The position numbers and the translations under genes are program-made. 64,000 bases of DNA from Cellulomonas fengjieae (GTDB lineage Bacteria; Actinomycetota; Actinomycetes; Actinomycetales; Cellulomonadaceae): the NCBI RefSeq assembly GCF_018388465.1, contig NZ_CP074404.1:1488001-1552000 (forward strand), in the 5' to 3' direction. Below, one piece after another: positions 25,540-34,507 of this stretch; position 1 is the stretch's first letter, and each line of letters starts with the position of its first letter. Under the pieces are notes generated by a model that was not told where the DNA came from, did no database searches, and saw only the letters and a list, made by a program, of their open reading frames with translations.

Positions 25540-27777
25540 TCAGGAGCCCGTGAGCCAGCCGCGGGGGAGCGGGCGGTCGTGCAGGACGTGCAGCGCACGG
25601 GTGGGGCGGGTCATGGCCACGTACAGGTCGCCGGGGCTCGCCTCGAGGATCTCGGCGGGCTCCACCAGCACCACGACGTCGAACTCGAGGCCCTTGGCCT
25701 CGCGCGGGGTCAGCACCACGAGCGGGGCGTCGAGGTCGGCGGCGCTCGACCCGGATCCCAGTGCGGGCCGCAGGCCGGCCTCCCGCAGGGCGTCACCGAC
25801 GGCCCGGAGTCGCGCGTCCACGGTGATCACGGCGATCCGCCCGGCGCCGGAGGAGTCGGTCACCTCGGCGACGAGCTTCTCGGTGCGCTCGGTGACGGCC
25901 GCCGGGAAGTCGGTGGACCGCTCCACGACCAGCGAGTCCTCGACGTCGCGAGCCGAGGTCAGCGGGCTCACGGGCAGGTTCGCCTCGACGGCCACCCGCC
26001 GGGCGGTGTCGGCGATCTCGGCGGGGGTCCGGTAGTTCACCGTCAGCTCGTTCAGCCGCCACGACGAGCGCAGCACGGGGTCCAGCTGGGCCGCCCAGCT
26101 GCGGGCACCGGCGGACGACGTGGTCTGCGCCACGTCACCGACGATCGTCAGCGACCGCGTCGGCACGCGGCGCAGGAGGGACCGCCACGCCATGGCGGAC
26201 AGCTCCTGTGCCTCGTCCACCACCACGTGACCGTAGGTCCACGAGCGGTCGGCGGCGGCGCGCTCGGCCGTCGTGAGGGTCGGGCCGGTGGCCGCGAAGC
26301 GGTCGGCGAGCATCTCCGCCGACACCATCCCGCCGCCACCTGTCGACTCCAGGACCTGCCGCGCGTAGGCGAGCTCGCTCACGCGGCGCTCGGCGGCAGC
26401 GCGCGCCTCCGCCCTCGCGGCCTGGTCGTCCTCGCCCAGGAGCTCCGCGGCCTCGTCGAGGATCGGGACGTCCGCCGGCGTCCAGGGTGCGTCGGCTGCG
26501 CGCACGAGCATCGCCCGCTCCTCGGCGGTCAGCTGCGGAGCGGCGGAGGCCAGGCGGTGCGGCTTGGACCACAGGTCCGAGACGAGCTTCTGCGGTGTGA
26601 TCGGCATCCACGCCAGGTTGAGCGCGATCCGGATCTCCCGCGTGGTGCGCAGCTCCTCGATGATCTCGCCGCGCTCGTCGGACGGCACCTCCTGGCCGAG
26701 CTGCTGAACGTACTGCTCGGCGAGCCGGTTGAGCATGTCCCGGACGAACGTGATGCGCGCCTGGTTGTGCGGCTTGTGGTTGCGCCGGGCGCGCGCCATG
26801 GCCGACGCGACGTCGTTGGGCCGCACGACGATGTCGTGACCGTCGACCCGCACGTGGACGGGCTGGGCGGGGACGCGCTCGCGGTCGCGCACGGCCCGGG
26901 CGATGACGCTGCCCCACAGCGCGCGTCCCTTGAGCTCGGCCAGCGCCTCGTCCTCGCTCGCGGTCGCCTGGATCCCCGGGTACAGCTCGGCGACGGTCGT
27001 CGTGACCACGCCGGTCTCGCCCAACGACGGGAGCACCTGGTCGATGTAGCGCAGGAACGTCCGGCTCGGTCCGACGAGCAGGACGCCCGAGCGCTCGAGC
27101 AGCCGCCGGTGGGCGTAGAGCAGGTAGGCGGCGCGGTGCAGTGCGACCGCGGTCTTGCCCGTGCCGGGACCGCCCTGGACCACGAGCGCGCCGCCCAGCT
27201 CGGAGCGGATGATCGCGTCCTGCTCGCTCTGGATCGTCGCGACGATGTCGCCCATCCGGCCGGTGCGCCCCGCGGCGAGGCCGGCCAGGAGCGCACCCTC
27301 GCCGGACAGCCCGCTGAGCCGCCCGTCGGAGTCGCTGGCGAGCCGGTCGAGGTCGAGCACCTCGTCCTCGACGCTGGTGACCGTGCGACCGCGGGTGACG
27401 ACGTGCCGACGGCGCACGACGCCGTCGGGGTGCGCCGCGGTGGCCCGGTAGAACGCCTGGGCGGCCGGCGCGCGCCAGTCGGTGAGGAGCTGCGTCTGCT
27501 CGGCGTCGGTCAGGCCGAGCCGGCCGATGTAGCGCCGGCTGTCGTCGTCGAGGTCGAGCCGCCCGAAGACCAGGCGCTCCTCGACGGCCTCGAGCTGGGC
27601 GATGCGGTCTTCGTACAATGTGGCGAAGGCGTCCCGCTCGCTGCGGTTCTGGGGAGATCCGGACGGACCCTCGCGGCGGACATCGGCCAGACGGGCCCGG
27701 GTCTGAGCGCGCAGGTCGTCGAGCCGGCCGTACAGCCGGTCGACGACGCGCTGCTCGTCGGCCAGCTCGTTGTCCAT
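25540..27777 (-). CDS. HelD-like UvrD/Rep-superfamily ATPase (RNA polymerase recycling)
   Basis: Superfamily 1 helicase-like ATPase, 745 residues. N-terminal antiparallel coiled coil (about 1-80), P-loop QGGPGTGKTA near residue 205, the DEAQ box VVVDEAQE about residue 522, and C-terminal LYVAMTRPTR motif. A long N-terminal coil, an insertion between helicase motifs and DEAQ instead of DEAD fit HelD, which releases stalled or post-termination RNA polymerase. ATG 27777 is preferred; a longer form from ATG 27879 is in frame. UvrD-type DNA helicase is the alternative reading. Divergent from the signalling module. Confidence 0.82.
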   Translation of the reverse strand: MDNELADEQRVVDRLYGRLDDLRAQTRARLADVRREGPSGSPQNRSERDAFATLYEDRIAQLEAVEERLVFGRLDLDDDSRRYIGRLGLTDAEQTQLLTDWRAPAAQAFYRATAAHPDGVVRRRHVVTRGRTVTSVEDEVLDLDRLASDSDGRLSGLSGEGALLAGLAAGRTGRMGDIVATIQSEQDAIIRSELGGALVVQGGPGTGKTAVALHRAAYLLYAHRRLLERSGVLLVGPSRTFLRYIDQVLPSLGETGVVTTTVAELYPGIQATASEDEALAELKGRALWGSVIARAVRDRERVPAQPVHVRVDGHDIVVRPNDVASAMARARRNHKPHNQARITFVRDMLNRLAEQYVQQLGQEVPSDERGEIIEELRTTREIRIALNLAWMPITPQKLVSDLWSKPHRLASAAPQLTAEERAMLVRAADAPWTPADVPILDEAAELLGEDDQAARAEARAAAERRVSELAYARQVLESTGGGGMVSAEMLADRFAATGPTLTTAERAAADRSWTYGHVVVDEAQELSAMAWRSLLRRVPTRSLTIVGDVAQTTSSAGARSWAAQLDPVLRSSWRLNELTVNYRTPAEIADTARRVAVEANLPVSPLTSARDVEDSLVVERSTDFPAAVTERTEKLVAEVTDSSGAGRIAVITVDARLRAVGDALREAGLRPALGSGSSAADLDAPLVVLTPREAKGLEFDVVVLVEPAEILEASPGDLYVAMTRPTRALHVLHDRPLPRGWLTGS

Positions 27778-27877
27778 GCCTGCCACCTGGGCGATCTCCG
27801 TTCCGCCGGTCGTCCCGGCCGTGCGTGCGTGCCGCCCCTGCCCGAGTCGATCACCACGACGCTCGGAGCGACCGTCC

Positions 27878-27883
27878 ATTATC
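27878..27883 (-). promoter_or_regulatory. Possible -10 element of the helD-like gene
   Basis: GATAAT on the minus strand, about 100 nt upstream of the ATG at 27777. The -35 region is poor. The rest of the 252-nt divergent gap holds nothing else I can name. Confidence 0.35.
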
Positions 27884-28029
27884 CGGCCTCGCGGGCTCGC
27901 TCGCACACGGCTGACCGGTCGGGAGCGCAGGTCGGAGGGTGAGATGGTGCGCAGCACCAGGTCGCGCCCCCTACGCTTCGGGTGACCTGTCGAGAAACCG
28001 GCCGGTGAACTATCGGGAGGAGACCCCCG

Positions 28030-29208
28030 TTGAGCGAAGTGCGGGCCGAGCGCGAGACGCGCCGCGGTAGTGCGGCCACGCCCGTTCCGATCCGGCTGCT
28101 GCTCGTCGAGGACGACGAGGGCGACGCCGTCCTCGTCCGGGAGCACCTGGCAGACGCAGGGCTGGACGTCGACCTCTCGTGGGTCCGTAGTCTCGACGAG
28201 GCGATCGACCACCTGAACGTCGACCTGGTCCTCCTGGACCTCGGCCTGCCGGACGCGATGGGCATCGGCGCCCTCGAGCGGCTGCTGGCGGCCGGCGCTC
28301 CCGCGGTCGTGGTTCTCACCGGCCTGTCCGGCACCGACATCGGCCTCCAGGCCGTCGCGGCCGGCGCGCAGGACTACCTCGTCAAGGGTGAGGTCGACGG
28401 CGAGCTGCTCGGGCGCTCGGTGCGCTACGCCATCCAGCGCCGCCGCCTCGAGGACACCGACCGCGCGCTCTACCGGAGCCTCGTGCGCGCCGAGGAGGTC
28501 AACCGGCTCGAGCGGGCGCTGCTGCCCACACCGTCGGTGGTCGACCAGCGGCTCGAGGTACGGGTGGGGTACCGCGCGGGGCGGGACGGCGTGCTCGGCG
28601 GTGACTTCTACGACGTGGTGGAACGTCCCGACGGCTCCGTCCTCGCGCTGGTGGGCGACGTCTGCGGGCACGGTCCCGACGAGGCGGCGCTGGGTGCCAC
28701 GCTGCGGACGGCCTGGCGGACCCTCGTGCTCGCCGAGGTGCCCACGGTCGACATCTTCGGGCTGCTCGAGCGCGTCCTCATCTCCGAACGCGCCCGCCCC
28801 GAGATCTTCACGACCGTCTGCATGCTCGACGTGACGGCGGACCGCAGCGCGGTGGACCTCTACCTCGCGGGGCATCCCGTGCCGCTGCTGCTCGGCGAGC
28901 CCTCGGCGCTCCTGCCCACGCACGGGCGCGGTCGGGCGCTCGGTATCCCCGTCTCCGGCGGTTGGGCTCCGGTCCGGCTCGAGCTCGGTCCCTCCTGGCG
29001 GATCCTGCTGTACACCGACGGCGTCCTGGAGGCCACGGTCACGGGAAGCTCCGACCGGGTCGGCAAGACCGGCCTGCTCCGGATCGTCGATGCCGCTGTC
29101 GTGGCGCAGGGCGATCTCGTCGACCGCGTCCTGCACGACGTGCGGCAGCTGCACGGGGGCGACCTCGTCGACGACGCGGCCGTCGTGGTCCTCGGGTGGC
29201 GTGGGTGA
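28030..29208 (+). CDS. Response regulator with SpoIIE-type PP2C phosphatase domain
   Basis: 392-residue cytoplasmic signalling protein. Receiver domain (about 22-135) with the acidic EDDE pocket, phospho-acceptor Asp70 (LLDLGLPD) and Lys119. A short coiled linker follows, then a PPM/SpoIIE phosphatase domain: metal Asp192 and Asp195 in GGDFYD, GDVCGHG, LYTDGVLEA and DDAAVVVL. Such RsbU/RsbP-like outputs usually dephosphorylate an anti-anti-sigma factor; none is encoded nearby. TTG start at 28030 has a strong GGAGGAG site 8 nt upstream. Its stop overlaps the kinase GTG, so both belong to one operon. Confidence 0.88.
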   Translation: MSEVRAERETRRGSAATPVPIRLLLVEDDEGDAVLVREHLADAGLDVDLSWVRSLDEAIDHLNVDLVLLDLGLPDAMGIGALERLLAAGAPAVVVLTGLSGTDIGLQAVAAGAQDYLVKGEVDGELLGRSVRYAIQRRRLEDTDRALYRSLVRAEEVNRLERALLPTPSVVDQRLEVRVGYRAGRDGVLGGDFYDVVERPDGSVLALVGDVCGHGPDEAALGATLRTAWRTLVLAEVPTVDIFGLLERVLISERARPEIFTTVCMLDVTADRSAVDLYLAGHPVPLLLGEPSALLPTHGRGRALGIPVSGGWAPVRLELGPSWRILLYTDGVLEATVTGSSDRVGKTGLLRIVDAAVVAQGDLVDRVLHDVRQLHGGDLVDDAAVVVLGWRG

Positions 29209-30902
29209 GCGGTGACCAGACGCCGCGGCGGCGTCGCTGGACGCTGCGCCGACGACTGCGGACCGCGATCATCGCGGCCGGTCTCGCCCTCGCCGTCGTC
29301 ATCCTGGCGACGGTGCTCGTGCTGGGGCGGCTCCTCGACCTTCAGGACGCCGTCACCGAGAAGTACTTCACGGCGATCACGCAGGCGGACGGCGCGTTCA
29401 TCCAGCTGATCGACGCCGAGACGGCGGTGCGCGGGTACGCGCTCACGGGTGACCCCGTGACGCTCGAGCCCTACGACCGGTCCGTCGCGGACGACCTCTC
29501 GTTCCGCGTGCTCGCGGACCGTGAGGCGCGCGGCGACGACGCCGGGCTCACCGCCGCGGCGCGGGCGGCCGCGGACGCGAGCGGACACTGGTACGACGAG
29601 TTCGCCACCCCGGTGATGGACGAGGTCCGCGCGGGAGGGGTCGGAGCGGTCTCCACGCAGGAGATCGAGCAGGGCAGAGTGCTGTTCGACGAGGCGCGCG
29701 CCGCGGCGCAGGAGTACATCGACCTCTTGCGGGAGCGCCGCAGCCAGGCCGTGGACGAGCTGGCGACGTGGACGCTCGTGGCGGCCGGCATGGTCGTGCT
29801 CCTGGTGCTGGCCGCCGTCGCGGTCGGTGTGGTGATGTGGATCACGCTCCGGCGCTGGATCCTCAAGCCGCTCGACTCCCTGGCAGCGGACGCGCGGGCG
29901 GTCTCGTCGGGTGACCTGCAGCACCCGGTCGGGCGCGTCGGCCCCGGCGAGATCTCCGCGCTCGCGGTCGACGTCGAGCGGATGCGCGTCGCGCTCGTCG
30001 ACCAGGTCCGGTCCATGGAGTCGTCGCGCGCCGAGCTCGAGAGCGCACACGCGCTGCTCACCGAGCAGGCGGAGGAGCTGCGCCGGTCCAACCGCGACCT
30101 CGAGCAGTTCGCCTATGTCGCGTCGCACGACCTGCAGGAGCCGCTGCGCAAGATCGCGAGCTTCACGCAGCTCCTGCAGAAGCGCTACGGCGGTCAGATG
30201 GACGAGCGCGCCGACCAGTACATCGCGTTCGCGGTGGACGGTGCCAAGCGCATGCAGCGGCTGATCCAGGACCTGCTGGGCTTCTCCCGCGTGGGACGGT
30301 TGGGCGGCGAGGTGTCCGACGTCGACCTCGGGGTGGTGCTGGGCGACGCGCTGGAGAACCTCAGCGAGTCGCTCGAGGAGTCCGGCGCCGTGGTGACGCA
30401 CGACGAGCTGCCGGTGGTCCGCGGCGAGGAGCCGATGCTCGTCCAGCTCTTCCAGAACCTCATCGGCAACGCCGTGAAGTTCCGTGAACCGTCCCGGCCG
30501 GTCACCGTCCACATCGGAGCCACCCGCGTGGGGGAGGCGTGGGAGCTCGAGTGTCGCGACAACGGCATCGGGATCGACCCGCAGTACGCGGAACGCGTGT
30601 TCGTCATCTTCCAGCGGCTGCACGCCAAGGACGTCTACGAGGGCACCGGCATCGGTCTCTCGTTGTGCAAGAAGATCGTCGAGTTCCACGGTGGCCGCAT
30701 CTGGATCGAGCCGCACGACGGCGACGGCACCCGCATCCACTGGACGCTGCCGGCAGCGGAACCAGCGGAACCAGTGGATCCAGCGGAACCAGTGGATCCA
30801 GCCGAACCCGTGGAACCCGTCGAATCAACAGCCGAAGCAGTCGAACCGGTGGCGCCCGCTGAACCGGTCGACCGCGCCGACCACGCCACCCCCGAGTCCT
30901 GA
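29205..30902 (+). CDS. CHASE3-HAMP sensor histidine kinase
   Basis: Membrane histidine kinase, 565 residues from a GTG overlapping the upstream stop. Domains: first membrane helix (about 20-45), extracytoplasmic CHASE3 sensor (about 48-185, with [12 protein letters not shown]), second helix, HAMP, dimerisation/phosphoacceptor domain with His308 in [12 protein letters not shown], and HATPase_c with N box [12 protein letters not shown]1 DNGIGID and G2 [11 protein letters not shown]. The H box is the type found in cyanobacterial phytochrome kinases that pair with Rcp1-like receivers, matching the next gene. The last 60 residues are a Pro/Glu/Val-rich repeat tail. Signal unknown. Confidence 0.9.
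   Translation: MSGDQTPRRRRWTLRRRLRTAIIAAGLALAVVILATVLVLGRLLDLQDAVTEKYFTAITQADGAFIQLIDAETAVRGYALTGDPVTLEPYDRSVADDLSFRVLADREARGDDAGLTAAARAAADASGHWYDEFATPVMDEVRAGGVGAVSTQEIEQGRVLFDEARAAAQEYIDLLRERRSQAVDELATWTLVAAGMVVLLVLAAVAVGVVMWITLRRWILKPLDSLAADARAVSSGDLQHPVGRVGPGEISALAVDVERMRVALVDQVRSMESSRAELESAHALLTEQAEELRRSNRDLEQFAYVASHDLQEPLRKIASFTQLLQKRYGGQMDERADQYIAFAVDGAKRMQRLIQDLLGFSRVGRLGGEVSDVDLGVVLGDALENLSESLEESGAVVTHDELPVVRGEEPMLVQLFQNLIGNAVKFREPSRPVTVHIGATRVGEAWELECRDNGIGIDPQYAERVFVIFQRLHAKDVYEGTGIGLSLCKKIVEFHGGRIWIEPHDGDGTRIHWTLPAAEPAEPVDPAEPVDPAEPVEPVESTAEAVEPVAPAEPVDRADHATPES
30762..30815 (+). repeat. 18-bp tandem repeat in the kinase tail
   Basis: Two identical 18-bp units (30762-30779, 30780-30797) and a third degenerate one (to 30815). 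In frame, they encode the repeated Ala-Glu-Pro-Val-Asp-Pro tail. Confidence 0.8.
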
Positions 30903-30915
30903 ACGGAGATCCAGC

Positions 30916-31356
30916 ATGCCCAACACCACCAAGATCATCGACGTCCTCCTCGTCGAGGACGATCCCGGCGACGTGCTCATGACCCGCGAGGCGTTCGAGG
31001 ACAACAAGGTCCGCAACCGGCTGTCGGTCGTGTCCGACGGGGTCAGCGCGCTGGAGTTCCTCCGCAAGGAGGGCGAGCACGCCGACGCGCCGACGCCCGA
31101 CCTGATCCTGCTCGACCTCAACCTGCCGCGCATGGACGGCCGTGAGGTCCTGCAGGCGCTCAAGGCGGACGCGGCTCTGCGGTCCATCCCGGTGGTCGTG
31201 CTGACCACCTCGGAGGCCGAGGACGACGTGGTGCGCAGCTACGCCCTGCACGCGAACGCCTACGTCACCAAGCCCGTGGACTTCGACCGGTTCATCGAGG
31301 TCGTGCGCCAGATCGACGAGTTCTTCGTCGAGGTGGTCCGGCTTCCGGGTCGCTGA
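30916..31356 (+). CDS. Single-domain response regulator, Rcp1-like
   Basis: 146-residue stand-alone receiver. Acidic pocket EDD at 14-16, phospho-Asp67 in [11 protein letters not shown], Thr97, Lys119 in VTKPVDF. The PGDV segment after the acidic residues and the long last helix match the Rcp1 group that works with phytochrome-type kinases. ATG 30916 is 13 nt after the kinase stop, with a GGAG site. No output domain: it may shuttle phosphate or bind the phosphatase-type regulator two genes upstream. Confidence 0.9.
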   Translation: MPNTTKIIDVLLVEDDPGDVLMTREAFEDNKVRNRLSVVSDGVSALEFLRKEGEHADAPTPDLILLDLNLPRMDGREVLQALKADAALRSIPVVVLTTSEAEDDVVRSYALHANAYVTKPVDFDRFIEVVRQIDEFFVEVVRLPGR

Positions 31357-31421
31357 CCGGGAAGAACTGGTAGCGGGTGGGCGTTCTCCTGGTACACCCG
31401 GACGGAAGTGAGCGAACCACC

Positions 31422-32357
31422 ATGCTGAACCCGAGCGAGATCTACGACGTCGACCCGGAGGTCGCCGCGCAGGTCGAGGCGCGGACCGTGAACGGCGCGG
31501 GACCCGTGCTCGTGCACGCCGTGCGGGGGTTCGTGGACGCGGGCAACGCCGGTCAGCTGGCCGCGGAGCACCTCGTCGACGAGCTGCCCACGACGCGCCT
31601 GGCCACCTTCGACGTCGACCAGCTGCTGGACTACCGGTCGCGGCGGCCCGTCATGACGTTCGACCAGACCACGTGGTCGTCCTACGACGACCCGGAGCTG
31701 GTCGTCGACCTGGTCCAGGACGGCGCGGGAGTGCCCTTCCTGCTGCTGCACGGCGTCGAGCCCGACGTCCAGTGGGAGCGGTACGTCGCCGCCGTCCGGC
31801 AGATCGTGGAGCGCTTCGACGTGCCCCTGACCGTCGGCGTGCACGGCATCCCGATGGGCATCCCGCACACGCGCACCCTGTCGGTCACCGCCCACGCGAC
31901 CCGGCCCGAGCTCGTCGCCGACCACACCTCGTGGTTCGGCACCGTGCAGGTGCCGGCCAGCGCGAGCGCCCTGCTCGAGCTGCGGCTCGGTCAGTCGGGG
32001 CACGACGCCGTGGGCTTCGCGGTGCACGTCCCGCACTACCTCGCGCAGTCGGCGTTCCCCCAGGCGAGCCAGACGGCACTGACCAACGTGGAGCGGGCCA
32101 CCGGCCTGGACCTCCGGGTCGAGTCGCTGACCGCGGCGGCGGACGAGGCCATGCAGGAGATCGAGCGGCAGGTGGCCGGCTCCGAGGAGGTCGCCGCGGT
32201 GGTGCACGCCCTCGAGGAGCAGTACGACTCGTTCACCCGCAACATCGGCAGGACGAGCCTCCTCGCCGGGTCGACGGACCTGCCCACCGCGGACGAGCTC
32301 GGGGCCGAGTTCGAGCGGTTCCTTGCCCAGCAGGGCGACGAGAGCAGCCCTGGCTGA
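31422..32357 (+). CDS. PAC2 family protein (proteasome-assembly-chaperone-like)
   Basis: 311-residue cytoplasmic PAC2-family protein, part of a group widespread in actinobacteria and related to the archaeal and eukaryotic proteasome assembly chaperone 2. Typical features: ALVHAVRGFVDAGNAG-like N-terminal strand-loop, a central PFLLLHGVEPDVQWERY segment, and the HGIPMGIPHTR stretch. The C-terminal quarter is helical. Bacterial members have no proven function. ATG 31422 fits the family N-terminus; a start 15 codons earlier is possible. No proteasome gene is nearby. Confidence 0.8.
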   Translation: MLNPSEIYDVDPEVAAQVEARTVNGAGPVLVHAVRGFVDAGNAGQLAAEHLVDELPTTRLATFDVDQLLDYRSRRPVMTFDQTTWSSYDDPELVVDLVQDGAGVPFLLLHGVEPDVQWERYVAAVRQIVERFDVPLTVGVHGIPMGIPHTRTLSVTAHATRPELVADHTSWFGTVQVPASASALLELRLGQSGHDAVGFAVHVPHYLAQSAFPQASQTALTNVERATGLDLRVESLTAAADEAMQEIERQVAGSEEVAAVVHALEEQYDSFTRNIGRTSLLAGSTDLPTADELGAEFERFLAQQGDESSPG

Positions 32358-32617
32358 GGCGGCACCTTTACCAGATCGTTGTCAAACCCTGTGAGCCGGG
32401 CGGGCGAAACCATGGCGCTGCGCGTGGGGGCGATGGAAGGATGCACACGTTGCAGTGACGTACTCGCTTGACCGGCGTCGTCATCCGGGTCTCGGTCCGG
32501 GGGTCGGTTCCGACCAGTGGTCCTTGGCTGGGCCACCCGGTGCAGGACGTGAGGCATTGCGGCACGGCGCAGGCAGAAGGCCCGCGCCGTCACCGGTGGG
32601 ACAGAAGGAAAACGAAC
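32358..32617 (+). other. 260-nt region before the cold-shock gene
   Basis: Non-coding as far as I can see. I found no convincing -35/-10 pair at 16-18 nt spacing. A long 5' leader would be usual for a cold-shock mRNA, but I could not define a start point or a clear structure. Confidence 0.4.
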
Positions 32618-32821
32618 ATGGCACAGGGTGCTGTCAAGTGGTTCAACGCTGAGAAGGGCTTCGGGTTCATCGCCCAGGACGGCGGCGGTGCCGACGTCTT
32701 CGTCCACTACTCCGCGATCGACTCCTCGGGCTACCGCAGCCTCGACGAGGGCCAGCGCGTCGAGTTCGAGATCACGCAGGGCGCCAAGGGGCCGCAGGCC
32801 GAGAGCGTCCGCCCGATCTGA
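32618..32821 (+). CDS. Cold-shock protein, CspA family
   Basis: 67-residue single OB-fold nucleic-acid chaperone. RNP1 KGFGFI at 13-18 and RNP2 VFVH at 27-30 are intact, with the aromatic set W8, F15, F17, F28. ATG 32618 has a GAAGGA ribosome-binding site. It ends in a strong terminator. Cold-shock or growth-phase regulation is not visible in sequence; many actinobacterial copies are constitutive. Confidence 0.93.
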   Translation: MAQGAVKWFNAEKGFGFIAQDGGGADVFVHYSAIDSSGYRSLDEGQRVEFEITQGAKGPQAESVRPI

Positions 32822-32834
32822 TCTGACGTTCGCC

Positions 32835-32869
32835 CGACGGACCGCACCCGTTCAGGGTGCGGTCCGTCG
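32835..32869. terminator. Bidirectional terminator after the cold-shock gene
   Basis: Perfect 15-bp stem (32835-32849 with 32855-32869) and a GTTCA loop, ending exactly at the stop codon of the convergent aminopropyltransferase-like gene. Confidence 0.8.
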
Positions 32870-33757
32870 TCATGTCACGGCATCGGGGGCGTCCCGGAGC
32901 GCCGAGGCATCCCCGACGAAGGCGGTGACCTCGGCACCGTGCAGCATCCGCGCGGGGGCGGGCAGGCTGCGGATGGCGCGGGCGAGCGCCGCCGAGCACA
33001 GGAGGTCGGGGTCGTCCGTCGCCGCGAGGACGACGTTGCCGTAGCCCCGGCCCCGCAGCAGGCCGGGCTCGGCCACCACGGCGAGGTCGGCGAACGCCGT
33101 GCGCAGCGTCGCACCCTCCGCGCGGGCGCCGGCCAACGGCGGCCGGTCCGCGCAGTTGGCCAGGTACAGCCCGCCCGGACGCAGCACCCGGGCCACCTCG
33201 GCCACCATCTCCCGCGTGCGGACGTGGTCGGGCGTCCTGTCGCCGGCGAAGACGTCCCGCACGACGACGTCCGCCGAGGCGTCCGGGAGCGTCGAGAGCT
33301 GCGCGCGGGCATCCCCCGCCCGGATGCGCAGGGCGGGGGACCGCGGGAGGTCGAACCAGCCCCGCACCAGCTCGGGCAGGACGGTGTCGAGCTCGACCGC
33401 GAGCTGCCTCGACCCGGGCCGCGACGCGTCCAGCGCCCGGGCGAGCGCGCACCCCGCGGCGCCCAGGTGCACGACGTCGAGGGGTCCGCCGGGCGGCTCG
33501 ACCCGTTCGATCACCGCAGCCATCTGCTGCATGTACTCGAAGACCAGCCGGGTGGGATCGGCAAGGTCGAGATACGAGCTCGGCACGCCGTTGACGAGGA
33601 CGGTCACGCCGTCCGGGTCGTCGGGGTCCCGCGTCAGCTCGACGGTGCCCGTCGGTATGGGCAGCGGGCCGGTCGGCCACAGCGCCCGCCCCGCGGGTCG
33701 TGTGGGTGCTCGGTGCGAGGCTGGACTGCGTCGGGCGGAACGGTCGCGGGCAGCCAT
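32870..33757 (-). CDS. Spermidine synthase-like SAM-dependent protein
   Basis: 295 residues with the spermidine synthase (SpeE) fold: an N-terminal strand region containing the NGVPSSYLDLADPTRLVFEY segment, then a Rossmann domain with VHLGAAGCALAR as motif I and VVVRDVFAG as the later strand. The motif-I Gly pattern (GAAG) departs from the usual GGG/GDG, and I do not see a convincing putrescine-site Asp pair, so aminopropyl transfer is uncertain. ATG 33757 lies 6 nt after a TAGCGT -10 element. It may be one of the many speE-like proteins of unknown activity. Confidence 0.75.
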   Translation of the reverse strand: MAARDRSARRSPASHRAPTRPAGRALWPTGPLPIPTGTVELTRDPDDPDGVTVLVNGVPSSYLDLADPTRLVFEYMQQMAAVIERVEPPGGPLDVVHLGAAGCALARALDASRPGSRQLAVELDTVLPELVRGWFDLPRSPALRIRAGDARAQLSTLPDASADVVVRDVFAGDRTPDHVRTREMVAEVARVLRPGGLYLANCADRPPLAGARAEGATLRTAFADLAVVAEPGLLRGRGYGNVVLAATDDPDLLCSAALARAIRSLPAPARMLHGAEVTAFVGDASALRDAPDAVT

Positions 33758-33763
33758 GGCCCC

Positions 33764-33769
33764 ACGCTA
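33764..33769 (-). promoter_or_regulatory. -10 element of the spermidine-synthase-like gene, leaderless
   Basis: TAGCGT on the minus strand with 6 nt before the ATG at 33757. Confidence 0.55.
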
Positions 33770-33786
33770 CGGCGCGGAGGACGGGG

Positions 33787-33815
33787 TTGACGGCATCGAA
33801 CAGGTGTTCGATACT
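33787..33815 (+). promoter_or_regulatory. SOS promoter of the HEPN-dinB operon
   Basis: -35 TTGACG (33787-33792), a 17-nt spacer, -10 GATACT (33810-33815). The LexA box fills the spacer, so LexA binding must exclude RNA polymerase. Leader of about 85 nt. Confidence 0.8.
33796..33811. promoter_or_regulatory. LexA operator, perfect match
   Basis: TCGAACAGGTGTTCGA is a full match to the actinobacterial SOS palindrome TCGAAC-N4-GTTCGA. Confidence 0.92.
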
Positions 33816-33906
33816 GACGGAGTACGCCGTCGGAGGGCACGACAGCCGCACACAGAGGACCGGCACGAGCCGGACCTCGAAGACGCACACGGAAGGGATT
33901 GGCGCG

Positions 33907-34371
33907 ATGCGAGAGCAGCTCGAACGGACCCACAGCAGCCCGGCCGCGGCGCCGGTTCCCGCCCGGGTGCTCGAGCTGCTCGGTCGTGCCGATGCCGAGC
34001 TGCTCGCCGCACAGTTCTCCTCCGAGCCCTGGGAGCAGCTGTCGCACGCGCACCTGGCCGCGCTCCGGGCCGGCGCCGCGGTCGTGGCCGCCCGGGGGAC
34101 CCCGTCCGGGCGGCGCGCACCGCGCACGGTCTGGAGCATGCTCGGCGTCGTCGCTCCGGAGCTCGGCTCCTGGTCCACCTACTTCGCGGAGGCCGCGTCG
34201 TTGCGCGCCGCTGTGGATGCGGGCCGGTTCGAGCTCGTCGGGCCGCAGCGGGCGGAGGAGGCCCTGTGCGCTGCGGAGGACTTCGTCGACGCGGCGCGCG
34301 AGCTCGTGACGGCCGAGGGCGGCGGACTCACCGGCAGGACGCTGAGCATGCGCGTGCAGCGCGTGTCATGA
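33907..34371 (+). CDS. HEPN-domain protein, SAV_6107 family, SOS-controlled
   Basis: 154-residue helical protein recognised as the SAV_6107-type HEPN family by its RVLELLGRADAELLAAQ first helix and the WSMLGVVAPELGSWSTYFAE middle. The catalytic Arg-x4-6-His motif of HEPN RNases is not visible in the last helices, so it may be a binding rather than an RNase member. ATG 33907 has a GAAGGG-type site. It follows the SOS promoter and precedes dinB by 136 nt of GC-rich sequence without a recognisable promoter or gene. A role beside Pol IV in damage tolerance is inferred from context only. Confidence 0.75.
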   Translation: MREQLERTHSSPAAAPVPARVLELLGRADAELLAAQFSSEPWEQLSHAHLAALRAGAAVVAARGTPSGRRAPRTVWSMLGVVAPELGSWSTYFAEAASLRAAVDAGRFELVGPQRAEEALCAAEDFVDAARELVTAEGGGLTGRTLSMRVQRVS

Positions 34372-34507
34372 GCGCCGGGGGCGCCCACGGCGCGTCCCGA
34401 GGGCCCTGGCAGGGGCGCTGCCACGCGCCTCGCCGCGCGTCCTGCAGCGCACGCCGCGAGGGGCACCTCCGCGGGCCCTTCCGGGGGCCTGGCCACCCGG
34501 CGCAGCC

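Noticed and set aside
27778-29154. N-terminal extension of about 460 residues on the HelD-like protein
   Set aside because: The extension is antisense to the receiver-PP2C gene and has no conserved content; the coiled-coil start at 27777 fits the family.
29205-31356. Bacteriophytochrome light-sensing system
   Set aside because: The H box and receiver resemble Cph1/Rcp1, but the kinase has a membrane CHASE3 sensor and no GAF-PHY domains or bilin-binding Cys.
32870-33757. Bona fide spermidine synthase with a polyamine pathway
   Set aside because: Motif I is atypical and no speA, speB or speD gene is nearby, so only the fold is claimed.
33907-34371. HEPN toxin of a HEPN-MNT toxin-antitoxin pair
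   Set aside because: No nucleotidyltransferase neighbour and no Arg-x4-6-His motif in the last helices; LexA control and linkage to dinB point elsewhere.
34372-34507. Small gene or promoter between the HEPN gene and dinB
   Set aside because: The 136 nt are GC-rich with imperfect inverted repeats but show no -10, no ribosome-binding site and no plausible frame.
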